Source: Crocinitomicaceae bacterium (GTDB lineage Bacteria > Bacteroidota > Bacteroidia > Flavobacteriales_D > Crocinitomicaceae). From it: DNA of 64,000 bases. How positions within the stretch are numbered: position 1 is the stretch's first letter; the number at the start of each line of letters is the position of its first letter. The notes under the pieces are model-generated. The model searched no databases. It saw nothing but the letters and a program-made list of their open reading frames with translations, and had not been told where the DNA came from. Shown here piece after piece: positions 51,420 to 61,439 of this stretch. Both the position numbers and the translations under genes were made by a program. The DNA is taken from NCBI GenBank assembly GCA_024643725.1, contig JAHEMJ010000006.1, positions 1 through 64,000 of the forward strand, given 5' to 3'.

Positions 51420-53219
51420 TTATTCGCCTTTCTCCATTTTTTGTTTCAATTCAGCCAATCCACCTAAATCACCTAATGTTGATTTTTCCGTGTTTTGATT
51501 GATTGCTTTCACTGCTTGATCAGTAGAGTTACCATTTCCACTTCCTCCAGCTGATTTTTTACCAGCTTTAGTCATGGTTGGTTTGTCTTCACCTTCTTCA
51601 AACATACGTGTGTGAGAAAGAACGATTTTCTTCGCGTCTTTGTTGAATTCAATCACTTTAAAGTCAAGGATTTCTTCCATTTTCGCGTTAGAACCGTCTT
51701 CTTTTTTCAAGTGTTTAGCAGGACATATTCCTTCTACACCGTAAGGAAGAGCAACGATACCAGATTTATCTTTCATATCGATGATTGTTCCGCTGTGAAC
51801 TGTTCCTTCAGCAAACGTTGCTTCGAACACATCCCATGGATTTTCTTCCAATTGTTTGTGTCCTAAAGAAATACGACGGTTATCACGATCGATTTCCAAT
51901 ACAACAACTTCCATTTCTTCTCCTACTTTGCAGAATTCAGATGGATGTTTGATTTTCTTTTGCCAAGAAAGGTCAGAGATGTGAATTAATCCATCAACTC
52001 CTTCTTCCAATTCAACGAATACACCGAAGTTTGTGAAGTTACGTACTTTCGCTTTGTGGCGAGAAGAAACGGCATATTTCACTTCGATATCGTTCCATGG
52101 ATCTGGCATCAATTGTTTGATACCTAAAGACATTTTACGCTCTTCACGATCTAATGTCAATACCACTGCTTCAACGCTGTCTCCAATTTTCATGAAGTCT
52201 TGTGCCGAACGCAAGTGTTGAGACCAGCTCATTTCAGAAACGTGAATCAATCCTTCTACTCCTGGAGCGATTTCGATAAATGCACCGTAGTCAGCCATCA
52301 CAACAACTTTACCAGTTACTTTGTCACCAACAGCGATGTTTGTATCTAATGAATCCCATGGATGTGGTTGCAATTGTTTCAATCCTAAAGCGATGCGTTT
52401 TTTGTCATCGTCGAAGTCAAGAATAACCACATTGATTTTTTGATCCAATTCCAACATCTCTTCAGGATGCGTAACGCGTCCCCAAGAAAGGTCTGTAATG
52501 TGAATCAATCCATCTACACCACCTAAATCGATAAAGACACCGTATGAAGTAATGTTTTTCACAATACCTTCTAATACTTGTCCTTTCTCTAATCCAGAGA
52601 TGATTTGTTTTTTCTGTTCTTCTAACTCAGCTTCGATAAGTGCTTTGTGAGATACAACCACGTTACGGAACTCTTCGTTAATTTTAACAACTTTGAACTC
52701 CATGTTTTTACCTACATAGATATCGTAGTCACGGATTGGTTTCACATCGATTTGAGAACCTGGTAAGAATGCTTCAATACCAAATACATCAACGATTAAT
52801 CCACCTTTCGTGCGACATTTAACGAATCCAGTGATGATTTCACCTGTACGTAATACATCGTTCACACGAATCCATGCGCTGTGCATACGTGCTGTACGGT
52901 GAGAAACAACTAGCTGACCAGTTTTGTCCTCGCGACATTCAACATAAACATCAACTACATCTCCAACTTTTAAATCTGGATTGTAACGGAATTCGTTTGC
53001 TGCAATAACACCTTCAGATTTGTAACCGATGTTCACGATTACCTCTTTTTTGTTTAACATTGCAACTGTACCTTGAATGACTTCTTTCTCGTTGATAGAA
53101 GTTAAGGTTTTTTCGTAAACGTCAGATAACTCTGAACGTTGGATTTGAGTGTAACCGTCTAATTGTAACGCTTCCCAATCAAAATCTGCAGCTCCCTGCA
53201 TTTCTACATTTTTTGCCAT
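51420..53219 (-). CDS. rpsA: 30S ribosomal protein S1
   Basis: About 600 residues with six S1 RNA-binding domains, each with its central strand pair (GTVAMLNKKEVIVNIG; GFVKCRTKGGLIVDVFG; GIVKNITSYGVFIDLG; GKVVVMADYGAFIEIA; AKVRNFTNFGVFVELE; GTIIDMKDKSGIVALP). It binds mRNA and holds it on the small subunit. An upstream in-frame ATG at 53282 would add 21 residues; the MAKNVEMQG start at 53219 is chosen because the family usually begins so before FDWEAL. A -7 element and the terminator bracket the gene. Confidence 0.95.
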   Translation of the reverse strand: MAKNVEMQGAADFDWEALQLDGYTQIQRSELSDVYEKTLTSINEKEVIQGTVAMLNKKEVIVNIGYKSEGVIAANEFRYNPDLKVGDVVDVYVECREDKTGQLVVSHRTARMHSAWIRVNDVLRTGEIITGFVKCRTKGGLIVDVFGIEAFLPGSQIDVKPIRDYDIYVGKNMEFKVVKINEEFRNVVVSHKALIEAELEEQKKQIISGLEKGQVLEGIVKNITSYGVFIDLGGVDGLIHITDLSWGRVTHPEEMLELDQKINVVILDFDDDKKRIALGLKQLQPHPWDSLDTNIAVGDKVTGKVVVMADYGAFIEIAPGVEGLIHVSEMSWSQHLRSAQDFMKIGDSVEAVVLTLDREERKMSLGIKQLMPDPWNDIEVKYAVSSRHKAKVRNFTNFGVFVELEEGVDGLIHISDLSWQKKIKHPSEFCKVGEEMEVVVLEIDRDNRRISLGHKQLEENPWDVFEATFAEGTVHSGTIIDMKDKSGIVALPYGVEGICPAKHLKKEDGSNAKMEEILDFKVIEFNKDAKKIVLSHTRMFEEGEDKPTMTKAGKKSAGGSGNGNSTDQAVKAINQNTEKSTLGDLGGLAELKQKMEKGE

Positions 53220-53316
53220 GTGGCTGAATAATTTGTATTCCGGATTCCCTGATTTTCCAGAAGGATGAAACATATTTGTCATTGTGAACAGGGCACAACT
53301 TTCTCTTTTGAGGGTG

Positions 53317-53324
53317 CAAAGATA
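53317..53324 (-). promoter_or_regulatory. -7 promoter element for rpsA
   Basis: On the minus strand TATCTTTG matches the TAnnTTTG consensus exactly and lies about 100 bases before the chosen rpsA start, leaving a leader of about 95 bases. Confidence 0.6.
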
Positions 53325-53397
53325 GGAATAATTCCTTTTCGGAACAAGGAATTTTGCATCCTTCAGCGCATTTCAATGAATGACGGATAAAAATGGA

Positions 53398-53979
53398 TTA
53401 ATTGTCCGCGATATTCTTTGGGAAAAGTGCAAAGGTTTGAAACTGTTTTCCTTGTAAGGACATACATTTCCGCCAAAGATTATTGGTGTTTTTGGCTAAA
53501 ATAATTTGACTCGAAATATTGTTCACACTAATCCATGCGCGCTCTTTTATTTCTTGTTCAAGTTGACCTGCACTCCAACCTGAATAACCGATGAAAAACC
53601 GAATTTCTGACATTCGATTTGGATCAGCGAAAAGCAATTCAAATAAATGTGTCAAATCCCCACCAAAATAAAGCCCTGGCAATATTTCTTCACTGGATTC
53701 GACATCGGGGAATGAATGAAGATAAAACAAGGAATTATTCGCGACTGGTCCACCGATAAAAACGGGAATTCCCTTCGGTGCGATGTCAATTAAATCAGTT
53801 AACTCAACAACTGCTTTGTGATTGAGAACAAATCCAAATGTTTCATCGGGCGCATGCTCGCAGAGTAGGATGACGGATCGCTCAAAATGTGGATCTTGCA
53901 GAAATGGCTCCGAAAGGAGAACGCTTCCTTTTACCGGAGGAATGCCATTCACAAAATCAAACGTTTCATTGAGCTTCAT
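53398..53979 (-). CDS. yqgE: YqgE/AlgH family protein
   Basis: The 193-residue protein fits UPF0301/DUF179: VKGSVLLSEPFLQDPHFERS, TFGFVLNHKA, PVFIGGPVANNSLFYLHS, GYSGWSAGQLEQEIKERAWI. Members are conserved but without a defined biochemical function; AlgH was linked to alginate regulation in Pseudomonas. A TATCTTTG element at 53984-53991 ends only 4 bases before the start codon. Confidence 0.92.
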   Translation of the reverse strand: MKLNETFDFVNGIPPVKGSVLLSEPFLQDPHFERSVILLCEHAPDETFGFVLNHKAVVELTDLIDIAPKGIPVFIGGPVANNSLFYLHSFPDVESSEEILPGLYFGGDLTHLFELLFADPNRMSEIRFFIGYSGWSAGQLEQEIKERAWISVNNISSQIILAKNTNNLWRKCMSLQGKQFQTFALFPKNIADN

Positions 53980-53983
53980 AGAA

Positions 53984-53991
53984 CAAAGATA
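53984..53991 (-). promoter_or_regulatory. -7 promoter element adjacent to the yqgE start
   Basis: On the minus strand TATCTTTG ends at 53984, 4 bases before the ATG at 53979. Transcription starting a few bases after this element would give an almost leaderless mRNA. Confidence 0.55.
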
Positions 53992-54335
53992 AGGAACGAA
54001 GAATCTTTACTTATATTTTATTTGAAACTAAAAAGATGGAAAAAATAGCAACGAAAAAGATTCATTTAAAAAGTCGTCTAAAAATCCGATGGCAATTCAA
54101 ATAATTTGATCATGTCAAAAAGTTGTAGCGCTTAAAAGAGGTAACAATCCTCATTGGAAGAAAAACATTGACTGACTCGTCATTTGATTTGGTTGTAACA
54201 AGTAAATCTGGGTATAACTTGAACATCCCCGTAAAGTGGATAAATTGAAGGTTGTATTGGTCAAAAAAACACACGCATATGATTGTAAAATATGGATCAT
54301 AAATTTAGATGTGTTCTCAAATCAATTAAAGAACT
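53992..54335. other. Gene-free stretch
   Basis: Between yqgE and hisS, which point away from each other, I see no coding frame above about 25 codons with a plausible start, no hairpin with a T run and no repeat. It holds the divergent promoter regions. Confidence 0.5.
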
Positions 54336-54343
54336 TAACTTTG
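54336..54343 (+). promoter_or_regulatory. -7 promoter element for hisS
   Basis: TAACTTTG matches TAnnTTTG exactly and lies 67 bases before the hisS ATG. Confidence 0.6.
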
Positions 54344-54410
54344 TATCGTGTCATTCAGTGACGAAGTAAACGCATTGAACACACAACCACTTCGAATTAT
54401 CTAGTTAGCT

Positions 54411-55784
54411 ATGGCTCAAAAACCATCCATACCAAAAGGAACACGCGACTTTCTTCCAAGCGAAGTAGCGAAAAGAACTTATTTGTTTGAATCCATTAAA
54501 ACGGTGTTTAAACGCTATGGATTTGCTCCCATCGAAACACCGAGCTTTGAATTGTCCTCTACCTTAATGGGGAAGTACGGAGATGAAGGAGATCGCCTCA
54601 TCTTTCGCATCTTGAATTCTGGAGACAAAATGCGCAAAGCAGATCTCGATGCCTTAGCAAATGACAACTTGCCAAAATTCGCTTCTTCTTTAGCAGAAAA
54701 AGCATTGCGCTACGACTTAACTGTTCCCTTTGCGCGCTTCGTTGTACAACATCAAAATGATTTATCTTTTCCATTCAAACGTTTCCAAATTCAACCGGTT
54801 TGGCGCGCGGATCGTCCACAACATGGACGCTATCAGGAATTCTATCAATGTGACGCCGATGTGGTCGGTTCCGATTCCTTGTTGTGCGAAGTTGAATTGA
54901 TTCAGATATTTGATGACGTATTGACGCATTTGAACATTCCATCCTTCACGATTAAATTGAATAACCGTAAAATCCTCAGTGGAATCGCGGAAGTTTGTGG
55001 GGAAGCTGATCGCATCGTTGATTTGACCGTTGCGATTGATAAGTTGGACAAAATAGGCGAGGAGGGAGTTCTGAACGAATTAACCCAAAAAGGAATCAGT
55101 GACTCAGCCATAGAAAACATCAAACCTTTGTTTCAATTCGCCGGTTCCAACCAAGAGAAACTCGAACTTATGCGTCGCTATTTAGCCGCATCAGAAGTCG
55201 GAATGAAAGGAATTGAAGAACTTGAATACGTTATGCATATCGTTGATTCAATGGGTCTTAAGCGCGCTGACTTAGAGTTTGACTTAACTTTGGCGCGTGG
55301 ATTAAATTATTACACTGGGGCCATCTTTGAAGTGAAAGCAAATGGTGTGAATATGGGATCTATTTGTGGTGGTGGACGTTACGATGATTTGACAGGCCTT
55401 TTTGGTTTGAAAGGATTGTCTGGCGTGGGAATTTCCTTCGGCGCAGATCGCATTTACGATGTTATGTCAGAGTTGGATTTGTTCCCCGCGTCCGTGACCA
55501 GCGGACTCAAAGTACTTTTTATTCACTTTGGAGAACAAGAAGTTGGCGCATGCTTGAAATTAGCTCGTCAGATGCGTGAAAAAAACATCGATTGTGAAGT
55601 GTATCCAAGTGCAGCGAAATTACAGAAGCAACTAAAGTATGCGAATGACAGAAACGTTCAATACGTGGTTCTTTTGGGTGAAGAAGAATTCGCAACAGAA
55701 ACATTGACATTGAAAAACATGGAAACGGGAACACAAGAGAAATTATCTTATCAGGACTTCCTGACAAAAATTGAACAATTATGA
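54411..55784 (+). CDS. hisS: Histidyl-tRNA synthetase
   Basis: The 457-residue class II synthetase loads histidine on its tRNA. Motif 2 (FQIQPVWRADRPQHGRYQEF), the His-specific LARGLNYYTGAIFEV and motif 3 (GVGISFGADRIYDVM) are all visible, and the anticodon-binding domain covers about 365-455. Its stop overlaps the next small gene (ATGA). Confidence 0.97.
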   Translation: MAQKPSIPKGTRDFLPSEVAKRTYLFESIKTVFKRYGFAPIETPSFELSSTLMGKYGDEGDRLIFRILNSGDKMRKADLDALANDNLPKFASSLAEKALRYDLTVPFARFVVQHQNDLSFPFKRFQIQPVWRADRPQHGRYQEFYQCDADVVGSDSLLCEVELIQIFDDVLTHLNIPSFTIKLNNRKILSGIAEVCGEADRIVDLTVAIDKLDKIGEEGVLNELTQKGISDSAIENIKPLFQFAGSNQEKLELMRRYLAASEVGMKGIEELEYVMHIVDSMGLKRADLEFDLTLARGLNYYTGAIFEVKANGVNMGSICGGGRYDDLTGLFGLKGLSGVGISFGADRIYDVMSELDLFPASVTSGLKVLFIHFGEQEVGACLKLARQMREKNIDCEVYPSAAKLQKQLKYANDRNVQYVVLLGEEEFATETLTLKNMETGTQEKLSYQDFLTKIEQL

Positions 55785-56068
55785 AAAAAATGCTGTTAAT
55801 CAGCGCTTTGTTTGCTTTTGCAGCATGTACAAGCGCAAGTAAAAAAGGAGCTTGGAATGAAACAGATCGTTCGGAAGCGTTAAAGGATGTCAAAGAATTC
55901 TCAAGCGCATTAGAAACGGTTGGAACAGCAAAAGACCTTTGTTATGATTGTTACATCGATAGTTTAGAGAAAAGCTACGATAATTACGAAGCCGCTAAAA
56001 AACTGAATGAAGATGATCGTTTAAATATCCTGATGGATTGTGCCATTCAATACATGCACTTCGATTAA
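55781..56068 (+). CDS. Small lipoprotein downstream of hisS
   Basis: The 95-residue product has a lipobox (ALFAFAACTSA) and a helical mature part with CYDCY and a late Cys (LMDCAIQYMHFD). It is coupled to hisS by ATGA overlap. No family name is recognised. Confidence 0.7.
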   Translation: MKKMLLISALFAFAACTSASKKGAWNETDRSEALKDVKEFSSALETVGTAKDLCYDCYIDSLEKSYDNYEAAKKLNEDDRLNILMDCAIQYMHFD

Positions 56069-56085
56069 TCTCAAGAAAATAAAAT

Positions 56086-56117
56086 AAAAAAGGCGCTTCA
56101 TTCGAGGCGCCTTTTTT
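56086..56117 (+). terminator. Intrinsic terminator after hisS operon
   Basis: AAAAAGGCGC and GCGCCTTTTTT form a stem around TTCATTCGAG. It lies between convergent genes (hisS operon and the M13 peptidase), so it could serve both strands. Confidence 0.85.
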
Positions 56118-56135
56118 ATGATTAAGAAATTGGTT

Positions 56136-58172
56136 TTACCAGATTCTAGCGACTTTTTTCACGTCATTACGCATAGGAGAACCTTCTTTTACTTGAAATG
56201 CATCAAAGAATTCAGGACAATTTTTCAACGGTCCATTTACGCGATACATACCAGGTGAATGCGGGTCATTCGCAATGCGATTTTTCATTTCTTCATCCGT
56301 GTATTTAATTTTCCAAAGTTGCGCATACGCAATAAAGAATCGTTGTGAAGGCGTAAATCCTTCACGGATTTCATTGGCTTTAAATTCTGCCGTGCGTTTG
56401 TACGCATAATACGCCATGGTCAATCCACCAAGGTCAGCAATGTTTTCTCCCATTGTTAAATCTGGATTTACACATTGACCTTCCATTGGACAAAAAGCGG
56501 CAAACGTTTCACCCAACACTTTCGTTTTCTCTTCAAACAACTGAAGATCTTCATCTGTCCACCAGTTTTTGAAGGATCCATCCGCAGCAAATTTAGACCC
56601 CATATCGTCGAATCCATGCGTGAACTCGTGTCCAATGACCATACCAATTCGACCATAGTTTACCGCATCCTCCGCTTTCTCATCAAAGAACGGTGCTTGC
56701 ATGATTCCCGCCGGGAAAGCGATTTCATTTAACAACGGATGGTAATACGCATTTACCATGTGTGCTGGCATTCCCCATTTGTGTTTGTCCACCGGTTTTT
56801 TCAAATCAGCAAAGTTCTTGCGCACACTAAAACGATTCATTTCCTTCACATTCGCCAAATAGTCATCCGCAGAGAAATTTAAACTCGAGTAATCTTCCCA
56901 TTTATCCGGAAAACCTAATTTTCGACCAATAGAAGATAGTTTTTTAAGTGCTTCTTGTTTTGTCGCATCGGACATCCAATCTAATTTCTCGATGCGTTCT
57001 TTAAAGACTGCTAGTAAATTGTCTACCATTTCGTTCACGCGCGCTTGTGCTTCTTTTGAGAAGTGACGTTCAACGAATGCTTTCCCCAGTAATTCTCCAA
57101 TTTCAATATTGGTGATTTCGTCAATAACTTTTTCGTTCAATGGTTTTTGTTCTTTTTTACCGCTCAATACTTTACCGTAGAAATCAAAATTCAAAGAAAC
57201 GAATTGATCATTCAAGTTTCCAGCATAGTGATTTAACACGTTCCATTTCATGTAGTTTTTCCATACGGACAAAGGCTCTGCTTCCAATAATTCAGCTACT
57301 TTTTTCAAATAAACTGGATTACTTACAATGATGGTATCGGGAGTTTGACATCCTACTAAAGTAAAATATTGGCGCAAATCAAATGAACCCAAGAGTCCAA
57401 TGGTTTCTCTCAAACTCATTTTATTGTACGTTTTTTCAGGGATACGCATTTCTGCTGGGCTCATCATGGACTCTGCCAATTTCTTTTCAAAAGAAACAAT
57501 CTCTTCAGCCATTTTTTGGGCTGTCTCCGAATTTTGTCCCAAAAGAACAAATGACTTGGTGATGTGCACTTTATATGCCGCAAGGATTTCCTTTTTATTT
57601 TCAGCGCTATAATAATCCTTATTTGGAAGCCCAATTCCACCTTGACCCATGTAGGCCGCATTCATTGAAACATTTTTCATGTCTTGCCCCACACCAAAAC
57701 TGAAAGCTGAACCAATGCCATCTTTGTGATTTGCCGCGATCAAATTCACGATGAAATCCTTGCGATTGATGGAATCCACACGTTGCAATTCGCTTTTAAT
57801 TCCAGTAATTCCCAATTGATTTCTGCGTTCCATGTTCATGAATGACGCATAATAAGCGCCAAGCAATTGATTTTGGGAACCCTTTGGACCTTGATTGGAT
57901 TTCGCATCCTCCAAAATAGCAGTCAGTTTTTTCTTGTTTTCTTGATCTAACTCATTAAAACTTCCCCATCGTGATTCGGATGCCGGAATCTGATTGTTTT
58001 TAATCCAATTTCCATTGGAAAATAAAAAGAAATCGTCCTGCGGCTTAATGGTTTGGTCCAGGTATTCCATGTTAATGGTCGAAAAAGAATTTCCAGATTT
58101 GGAAGCTTCTTTGTTTGCACAAGCAGCTAAAACAAGCACACTTGATACGGCTAATAGACTTTTTTGAATCAT
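56136..58172 (-). CDS. pepO: M13 family metallopeptidase (PepO/neprilysin-like)
   Basis: The 678-residue lipoprotein (lipobox VLVLAACANK) has the gluzincin active site HEFTH (about 513-517) and the third-ligand motif ENIADLGG (about 573). Signatures of the fold include NMEYLDQTIKPQDDFFLFSN near the start, VNAYYHPLLNEIAFPAGIMQ before the zinc site and RIANDPHSPGMYRVNGPL at the end. It cleaves short peptides outside the cytoplasm. Confidence 0.94.
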   Translation of the reverse strand: MIQKSLLAVSSVLVLAACANKEASKSGNSFSTINMEYLDQTIKPQDDFFLFSNGNWIKNNQIPASESRWGSFNELDQENKKKLTAILEDAKSNQGPKGSQNQLLGAYYASFMNMERRNQLGITGIKSELQRVDSINRKDFIVNLIAANHKDGIGSAFSFGVGQDMKNVSMNAAYMGQGGIGLPNKDYYSAENKKEILAAYKVHITKSFVLLGQNSETAQKMAEEIVSFEKKLAESMMSPAEMRIPEKTYNKMSLRETIGLLGSFDLRQYFTLVGCQTPDTIIVSNPVYLKKVAELLEAEPLSVWKNYMKWNVLNHYAGNLNDQFVSLNFDFYGKVLSGKKEQKPLNEKVIDEITNIEIGELLGKAFVERHFSKEAQARVNEMVDNLLAVFKERIEKLDWMSDATKQEALKKLSSIGRKLGFPDKWEDYSSLNFSADDYLANVKEMNRFSVRKNFADLKKPVDKHKWGMPAHMVNAYYHPLLNEIAFPAGIMQAPFFDEKAEDAVNYGRIGMVIGHEFTHGFDDMGSKFAADGSFKNWWTDEDLQLFEEKTKVLGETFAAFCPMEGQCVNPDLTMGENIADLGGLTMAYYAYKRTAEFKANEIREGFTPSQRFFIAYAQLWKIKYTDEEMKNRIANDPHSPGMYRVNGPLKNCPEFFDAFQVKEGSPMRNDVKKVARIW

Positions 58173-58178
58173 CTAAAT

Positions 58179-58637
58179 TTAATTAATTGGTGTATATAAC
58201 ATTTCAACGTGTGGAATTCCATCTTCCTCATATTCCTTTCCTGTCGAAAAGAATAAATGTCCGTTGTAAAATCGTTCTAAATGTTTTTGAGCAGAGATTC
58301 GCACAGGTACACGTCCAAACTCTGCTTCGCAGAAACTCATGCATTTGTTCATTAATTCATGACCTTGTCCGTTTCCGCGCAATTCTTCTTGGAGCACAAC
58401 ACGTCCAATGGAAACTTCTCCGTAAGAAATACCGGGAGGTAAGATGCGTGCTGTAGCAACGATATCACCTTTTCCATCCCGACAGATTAAATGGTAACAT
58501 TTTTTATCCTTCCCATCTAAATCTTGGTAAATGCAATTTTGTTCTACAACGAAGGTTTTGAGTCGAACGGCAACAATATCGTGAAACTCGACGACACTTA
58601 ACTCATTGAAATGCTTGCATTGAAAATTTAAATTCAT
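58179..58637 (-). CDS. elaA: GNAT acetyltransferase, ElaA-like
   Basis: The 152-residue protein has the acetyl-CoA loop QEELRGNGQGHELM of the GNAT fold and the ElaA-type N-terminus (HDIVAVRLKTFVVEQNCIYQ, DLDGKDKKCYHL). The substrate is unknown. It is 6 bases from the M13 gene, same strand. Confidence 0.88.
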   Translation of the reverse strand: MNLNFQCKHFNELSVVEFHDIVAVRLKTFVVEQNCIYQDLDGKDKKCYHLICRDGKGDIVATARILPPGISYGEVSIGRVVLQEELRGNGQGHELMNKCMSFCEAEFGRVPVRISAQKHLERFYNGHLFFSTGKEYEEDGIPHVEMLYTPIN

Positions 58638-58658
58638 GGCCCCTAATTTAGCGCTTTT

Positions 58659-59252
58659 TTAGTTGATGGTCATCAATTTCGGTGATTTGAATAGTTGATC
58701 TGGAGAAACCATTGGCTCATCATAAGGAATGTCATTTCCATAGCGTTGCTTCATGACTTTCCGCACAAGTGGACCATCGATGTTAAAGTCTCTCAACGGC
58801 AATGGCGTGGTTAACTTGATTTGACACGCATTCAAATAACATTTGTAAACGAGCTCTGAACAATACATTTCTTTGTCCGACCAATGAAAGACACCATCGT
58901 AATTTTTTCCAAATTGAGCCACGGCATATTTCTTCATAGCAGCAATTTCTATCATTCCTAATATGGTCGTATCCTTGAGTCGTTTAACCACATACATTTC
59001 ATTTACGCCACTTTCAATCCAATCGTCTAGTGTTCGTTTTCCAACCGGCTGAACGGCTTCATACACATAAGGCACACCATTTTCATAAAAGATGATTCCA
59101 CAATGTGAATAAGGTGAGTTTGTCGCCTCCTCAATCGCTGCACTTTGTTGGGAATAAGAAGATTGAAAAATAAGGTCTCCATCCTTGAATTTCTGTCCAA
59201 AACCATGAAAAGACAGCAACAATAAAACTAGGAGGGAAGTGAGGATTTTCAT
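58659..59252 (-). CDS. YiiX/YebB-like permuted papain-type hydrolase
   Basis: The 197-residue exported protein has a signal peptide (LTSLLVLLLLSFHGFGQ), then GDLIFQ, catalytic His in NSPYSHCGIIFYENG and catalytic Cys in MYCSELVYKCY, the order of the permuted NlpC/P60-related YiiX group. Substrates of this group are presumably peptidoglycan or lipid-linked amides. The start at 59252 is set by the signal peptide. Confidence 0.82.
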   Translation of the reverse strand: MKILTSLLVLLLLSFHGFGQKFKDGDLIFQSSYSQQSAAIEEATNSPYSHCGIIFYENGVPYVYEAVQPVGKRTLDDWIESGVNEMYVVKRLKDTTILGMIEIAAMKKYAVAQFGKNYDGVFHWSDKEMYCSELVYKCYLNACQIKLTTPLPLRDFNIDGPLVRKVMKQRYGNDIPYDEPMVSPDQLFKSPKLMTIN

Positions 59253-59259
59253 GACCTGA

Positions 59260-61338
59260 TTAATAAGATCCATAATACCGTCTGAGGAACCATTCTCCAG
59301 CAAGCATCAAAAACAACAAGGAAAAAATCAAAAGGTAATCCATCAAATCATCAAAGGTGTGATCTTCATAGCTAACGATGGCAATGTCCTTTCGCTTGGC
59401 TAAATCTTGCAATAGTTTTCGATAGTTTGCGAAGGAATAGAAAGCTCCATTCGACTGTTTGGAAAGTTGTTTCAAGGTACCGTGGTTTGCGAAGGACTCC
59501 AATTTTTCCAATTGAATTTCCTCGACAATGAATACACCAGACTTCATGTATTTCTTTCCGTTGTACGTTGTGCTTGCTTTCCAACTGTATTTCCCCGGAC
59601 TCAATTTTCCTTGATTTAATTTATAGACACTTCCAGCAACGGCGAATTGAGAACGGTATTGTTTTCCTTTTTCACTCGTGAGGATAAAGTCGATTTTTGG
59701 CTGTGTAATTGGCTCCATGGATGCATTGTAAAACGAAGCGGTCACGACTAATTCCTCTTCACTCGTAATGCGTTTCGGCAATTGTACGCGCAAGCCCATC
59801 CCTTGGTTTTTAACCATCAAATAATTGGCTATTTTTCCAATTAGCTCATTGAATACATCGTGGTTTTGATGACGAATGTAGTCGTTCAAACGCCAACGCC
59901 AAATTCCTTCACCGTAAATCACTCCGTTTTTCACCTTACTTCCCTGTGTAAAGAACACCAATGGATCATTCTTTTTAATTTGTCCAACGCGTTGATACAG
60001 CAAAACTTCCGCCGTTTGATCCGCTTTCATTCCTCCAAACCGTGTGGTGAGTGGTGGAAAAAACTCAATGGACGATTTACAGGCATCCGAAAGTTCAAAG
60101 GAATTAAACCCAGCATTAAAGGTTGGCTCCAATTCCTCTGTTTGACTAGACGCATTTGACTTCACACCAATTCCTAATTTTCCAATTTCATTGGCGTCCG
60201 TCTGTGGTCCAAGAACATACAACACAGGAATGCCTGCTTCACGCAAACGCTGGTGCATCGACGCTTCGAACTGCAATCCCGGTTCGTGCCAAATAACTAA
60301 GTCTATTTTCGAAAATGACTGATCCCAGTCCTTCAGCAACATACTTTTTACCTCGTAATTCTCATTGCGTTCTAAAACATCTTTGAAGGCACTCATGTCT
60401 GGATGCGGCGCCGCAGAAAGGATCAAAATTTTACTGCGTGAATCTATCACTTCGATGTAAAAATTTCGTTGGTTGTTTTTAAGGGAATATTCTCCGTTGA
60501 TTGTGGAAACAATTGCCGTGTAGGATTGAACGCCTACTTTTTCTGCTTTGAGCGTAAAGTTTACTTGCTTGAAATCACGTTTCTGTTTTCCGTAACTCAC
60601 GCGCTGACTAGCGACAGTTTTACCGTTTTGAACGATGCGCACATCCACGGTTTTACTGGCAGTTTTGTAGGATTCGAGATCCACTTCCACAGGAAAATCA
60701 TTGTTGAGATAAGCCAAATCATTTGCCGTGACATTCTTGATGAATTGGTCGCGTTTGGGCGTAGTATCTCCAACCGCTAAACAGAATACAGGTGTTAAGT
60801 TTAACTTTTCCGCTGCATAATTCGGATTCGATCCAACGTTGTAGTTTCCATCTGAAATCAAGGCCACTCCACCGACGTTTCGATTGTAAAATTGATTGTT
60901 GATTTCTTCAAATCCCAATTCCAAGTTCGTACTATTTTCGCGAAAATTGGCTTTTTTCGTTCCGCGAGAACTACCAATGGTCCAATTGACCAACTCAAAT
61001 TGATCACCGTATTTCTCGGTCAATTCCTTTTGGTAATTTTTCAGCGTTTGCTCAATTTTCGCACTATCCTTGAAATTCTTCATGGAAGATGAATTGTCCA
61101 CCAGCGTAATAAACACAGGCTTTTCATCTCGAAAATGCGTCGCTTCAAAGACAATCCCAAGCAACAAAACCCCGATGAGGAATAGGGATGCAAAACGTAA
61201 TCCTTTGACCAAGTTTCTTTTCCAAGCAGTTAATTCTGTCATCCAAGCAACCTTTCGGTAATAGAAGATGGTTAAACCGAAGGAAACGATGCCAATCGGA
61301 ATCAACCACCAAAATGAAAAATCAGAGAGTAAATGCAT
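59260..61338 (-). CDS. VWA-type membrane protein
   Basis: The product is about 692 residues from the ATG at 61338, set by MHLLSDFSFWWLIPIGIVSF. It has two N-terminal helices (about 8-30 and 45-65), a VWA-like domain with the MIDAS DxSxS (LVDNSSSM) and a later ISDGNYNVGSN, then Ig-like strands and a C-terminal helix (LLIFSLLFLMLAGEWFLRR). Bacteroidota carry such proteins with BatA-like layout; metal-dependent ligand binding in the periplasm is inferred. Its start region overlaps the thiolase gene's promoter region on the other strand. Confidence 0.82.
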   Translation of the reverse strand: MHLLSDFSFWWLIPIGIVSFGLTIFYYRKVAWMTELTAWKRNLVKGLRFASLFLIGVLLLGIVFEATHFRDEKPVFITLVDNSSSMKNFKDSAKIEQTLKNYQKELTEKYGDQFELVNWTIGSSRGTKKANFRENSTNLELGFEEINNQFYNRNVGGVALISDGNYNVGSNPNYAAEKLNLTPVFCLAVGDTTPKRDQFIKNVTANDLAYLNNDFPVEVDLESYKTASKTVDVRIVQNGKTVASQRVSYGKQKRDFKQVNFTLKAEKVGVQSYTAIVSTINGEYSLKNNQRNFYIEVIDSRSKILILSAAPHPDMSAFKDVLERNENYEVKSMLLKDWDQSFSKIDLVIWHEPGLQFEASMHQRLREAGIPVLYVLGPQTDANEIGKLGIGVKSNASSQTEELEPTFNAGFNSFELSDACKSSIEFFPPLTTRFGGMKADQTAEVLLYQRVGQIKKNDPLVFFTQGSKVKNGVIYGEGIWRWRLNDYIRHQNHDVFNELIGKIANYLMVKNQGMGLRVQLPKRITSEEELVVTASFYNASMEPITQPKIDFILTSEKGKQYRSQFAVAGSVYKLNQGKLSPGKYSWKASTTYNGKKYMKSGVFIVEEIQLEKLESFANHGTLKQLSKQSNGAFYSFANYRKLLQDLAKRKDIAIVSYEDHTFDDLMDYLLIFSLLFLMLAGEWFLRRYYGSY

Positions 61339-61439
61339 GGCTTCAAAAATAAGGACAATTCCGTAATTGTGATGATTTCTTTGATGGATAAATCGATTTA
61401 AAAAAGGATTCCGTAAATTCGTGCAAATTTTACAAGCAT

